Assembly (NCBI GenBank): GCA_021732895.1
Contig: JAKFWE010000301.1
Span: 1-7,390 of the forward strand
Source: Allobosea sp.
GTDB lineage: Bacteria; Pseudomonadota; Alphaproteobacteria; Rhizobiales; Beijerinckiaceae
Direction: 5' to 3'
Length of the DNA stretch: 7,390 nt
Below are positions 6,111 through 7,390 of the stretch, one piece after another. How positions within the stretch are numbered: position 1 is the stretch's first letter; each line of letters begins with the position of its first letter. The notes beneath the pieces were generated by a model, which had not been told where the DNA came from, did not search any database, and worked only from the letters and a program-made list of their open reading frames with translations. The position numbers and the translations under genes were made by a program.

Positions 6111-6172
6111 GATGGATGAAGCTCATGCCGGACCCCGGCCTGTGCATCGCCCTGTCAAAGCCGAAAGCCCGC

Positions 6173-7138
6173 TCAGCCGTACAGCGCCGGCGGCTCGCCG
6201 TCGCCGCCCAGCGTCGCCGTCCAGGTCTCGTCGGCGACGAGCCCGCGCAGGATCTCCCAGGAGAGCTGGCCGACCGCGCGCGCCGCCATCGGGATCGGCC
6301 GCTCGGTCGAATAGGCGAGGTAGACCTTGCGGTAGAGCGCCGGCTTCTCGATCCGCCAGGTCAGGAACAGGCCCGCCTTCTCCTCGGCGCTGACCGCCAT
6401 GCGCGGCAGGATGCCGTAGCCCAGCCCGCGCGCCACCAGGCGCTTGATCTGGTTGTAGGATTCGATTTCGATCGCCGGCGCGATCGTCGTCTGCACGCCG
6501 GCGGCCTCGTCGATCTGGTCGCGCAGGCCGTGCCCCGCGCCGGGCAGGATGAGATCGAGGCTCGCGGCCTGGCCGAGGGTGATCCGCCCGCCCGGCGCCG
6601 TCGCCAGCGTCGTCAGCGAAGGCGCGCCGAACAGGCAGAGCTCCTCCGTCAGCACATGGTGGATGCCGAGACCCTTGGGATCGGAGGTCGAATAGATCAC
6701 CGCGAGATCGACCTCGCCCCGGCGCAGCCAGTCGAGCACGAAGCCGCTCATCGCCTCGGCGATGCGGATGCGGATCGCGGGATAGCGCGCCCGCGCCGCC
6801 TCGATCAGCGCGACGCTGAACTGCTCGCTGACGGTGCCGGGCAGGCCGATGCGGACCTCGCCGCCGGGGGGCGCCATCTCGCCGCGCACGCTGTCGCGCA
6901 GTTCGGCGAACTCGGCCAGGAGCGAGCGCGCCCGTGCGAGCAGGCGTTCGCCTGCTTCCGTCGGCGTCACGCCGCGCGCGCCGCGATGCAGCAGCGGCAC
7001 GCCGAGTTCGTCCTCCATATGTCGCAGATGCTGGCTCAGCGCCGGCTGGGCCACGCGCAGCTTCGTCGCGGCCTTCGAGAACGAGCCCTGCTCGACGATC
7101 GCGGTGAAGTAGCGGAGCTGGCGCAGATCCATCGCCAT
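6173..7138 (-). CDS. LysR-family transcriptional regulator
   Basis: The protein (321 residues from the ATG at 7138) has the standard LysR layout. An N-terminal winged helix-turn-helix is seen as MDLRQLRYFTAIVEQGSFSK, then VAQPALSQHLRHMEDELGVPLLHR and VTPTEAGERLLARA. A linker helix runs to about residue 90, followed by a periplasmic-binding-like effector domain starting near GEVRIGLPG and reaching about residue 300. Its Nac/Cbl-like N-terminus is common among regulators of aromatic and organic-acid catabolism. It should bind a small-molecule inducer, perhaps a pathway acid or CoA ester, and control the genes downstream. Two starts are possible: ATG 7138 (MAMDLRQL) and ATG 7132 (MDLRQL). GGA seven bases before 7138 slightly favours the longer form. 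Unlike many LysR genes it is not divergent from its probable targets but lies upstream on the same strand. Confidence 0.93.
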   Translation of the reverse strand: MAMDLRQLRYFTAIVEQGSFSKAATKLRVAQPALSQHLRHMEDELGVPLLHRGARGVTPTEAGERLLARARSLLAEFAELRDSVRGEMAPPGGEVRIGLPGTVSEQFSVALIEAARARYPAIRIRIAEAMSGFVLDWLRRGEVDLAVIYSTSDPKGLGIHHVLTEELCLFGAPSLTTLATAPGGRITLGQAASLDLILPGAGHGLRDQIDEAAGVQTTIAPAIEIESYNQIKRLVARGLGYGILPRMAVSAEEKAGLFLTWRIEKPALYRKVYLAYSTERPIPMAARAVGQLSWEILRGLVADETWTATLGGDGEPPALYG

Positions 7139-7184
7139 GTCGTGGTCCGGGTCGCATGTGTGGGGCCGACGATGTTGGTAGCCG

Positions 7185-7219
7185 GCCCGGGAGCGCTTGG
7201 CCAGCGCAGCGCGCCGGGC
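7185..7219. repeat. GC-rich dyad upstream of the LysR gene
   Basis: GCCCGG (7185-7190) and CCGGGC (7214-7219) flank an inner partial stem, GCGCT/AGCGC around TGGCC. It sits 46 bases before the regulator start and about 30 bases past the stop of the preceding minus-strand frame. It could be a hairpin at the end of the upstream transcript or part of the regulator's control region. GC-rich chance pairing is also possible. Confidence 0.3.
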
Positions 7220-7250
7220 ATGGCCTGCTGGCGCGGGTGACGAGGGCCGT

Positions 7251-7390
7251 TCAGCCCGAGGCCGAGGCGCCGCGCCCTGCTGTTCCAGCCAGCGCCGTTC
7301 GCTCGGCCATGAGCCTCGCCAGATGCGTGTCGCGGGCGCGCAAGAAGGCGGCGAGTTCGTCAGTGTAGCTGGCCGCGACACGCATCTGGC
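7251..7390 (-). CDS. Possible C-terminal end of an unrecognised protein (truncated by window edge)
   Basis: A minus-strand frame enters from the right edge and stops at TGA (7251-7253), giving about 46 residues: QMRVAASYTDELAAFLRARD, then THLARLMAERAAL, then a Gly/Ala/Ser-rich tail. The first 30 residues look like an amphipathic helix with G/C-rich third positions like those of the other genes. It is on the same strand as the regulator and ends 112 bases before it. I do not recognise the family. Part of the frame overlaps an 18-bp inverted repeat that reaches the window end, so the sequence right of 7335 deserves caution. It could also be chance open frame. Confidence 0.4.
   Translation of the reverse strand, partial: QMRVAASYTDELAAFLRARDTHLARLMAERTALAGTAGRGASASG
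7318..7390. repeat. Perfect 18-bp inverted repeat flush with the window end
   Basis: GCCAGATGCGTGTCGCGG (7318-7335) is the exact reverse complement of CCGCGACACGCATCTGGC (7373-7390), with 37 bases between. The right arm reaches the last base of the window, so the repeat may continue outside it. It could be a real hairpin within the preceding gene's end or a fold-back artefact at a contig end. Confidence 0.75.

Noticed and set aside
6153..6158. A perfect TTGACA on the minus strand before the alcohol dehydrogenase
   Set aside because: No TATAAT-like hexamer lies 16-18 bases downstream, so it does not make a credible promoter alone.
6116..7240. A 374-residue plus-strand open frame opposite the LysR gene
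   Set aside because: Antisense to a full LysR protein, with no domain and Arg/Ala-rich composition.
7156..7368. A 70-residue plus-strand open frame at the right end
   Set aside because: It overlaps the regulator's upstream region and the minus-strand frame, has no convincing ribosome binding site and no recognisable domain.
1..7390. CRISPR arrays, tRNA or rRNA genes, insertion sequences, phage or defence genes
   Set aside because: No regularly spaced direct repeats, RNA gene signatures, transposase motifs or defence domains were seen on either strand.

Overview
The window is GC-rich DNA with strong G/C preference at codon third positions. It carries dispersed palindromic repeats of the type whose read-through translates as ‘CERSEAIQ’ or ‘LRFARHD’, which are common in Alphaproteobacteria. 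This suggests the order Hyphomicrobiales (a Bosea- or Bradyrhizobium-like genome), but the genus is an inference. Every gene I can support is on the minus strand, so the transcriptional order runs from the right edge to the left edge. The long plus-strand open frames are antisense shadows.

In transcriptional order the window holds: (i) the possible C-terminal end of an unrecognised protein (7251-7390, cut by the edge); (ii) a LysR-family regulator (6173-7138); (iii) a zinc-dependent, NAD-type alcohol dehydrogenase that probably starts with TTG (4863-5987); (iv) a class III (CaiB/BaiF) CoA-transferase (3521-4663); (v) an acyl-CoA dehydrogenase (2264-3421); (vi) a double-hotdog FAS1-like/MaoC-type enoyl-CoA hydratase (1310-2152); and (vii) a Tat-exported 2',3'-cyclic-nucleotide phosphodiesterase/5'-nucleotidase family protein (1-1225, C-terminal part outside the window). 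No gap between genes exceeds 200 bases.

Genes (iv) to (vi) make a coherent catabolic set: activation of an organic acid to its CoA thioester, alpha,beta-dehydrogenation, and hydration of the enoyl-CoA. The closest described layout I recall is the itaconate locus of Pseudomonas aeruginosa (LysR, itaconyl-CoA hydratase, acyl-CoA dehydrogenase, CoA-transferase, citramalyl-CoA lyase). A branched C4-C6 dicarboxylate such as itaconate, mesaconate or methylsuccinate is therefore a reasonable but unproven substrate. No CoA-lyase is visible here, and an alcohol dehydrogenase is present instead. The acyl-CoA dehydrogenase lacks the usual C-terminal catalytic glutamate and has a glutamate at the helix-G position used by isovaleryl-CoA dehydrogenase.

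Several junctions inside the cluster carry a small palindrome: two copies of the GCGAGC...GAAGC type (3447-3478 and a double copy at 6037-6110), one ATGCTCGGG hairpin (2229-2251), and two dyads before the CoA-transferase (4730-4746, 4793-4825). I see no RNA genes, CRISPR array, insertion sequence or attachment site. The strongest candidate for something new is the catabolic module itself, not a novel type of element.
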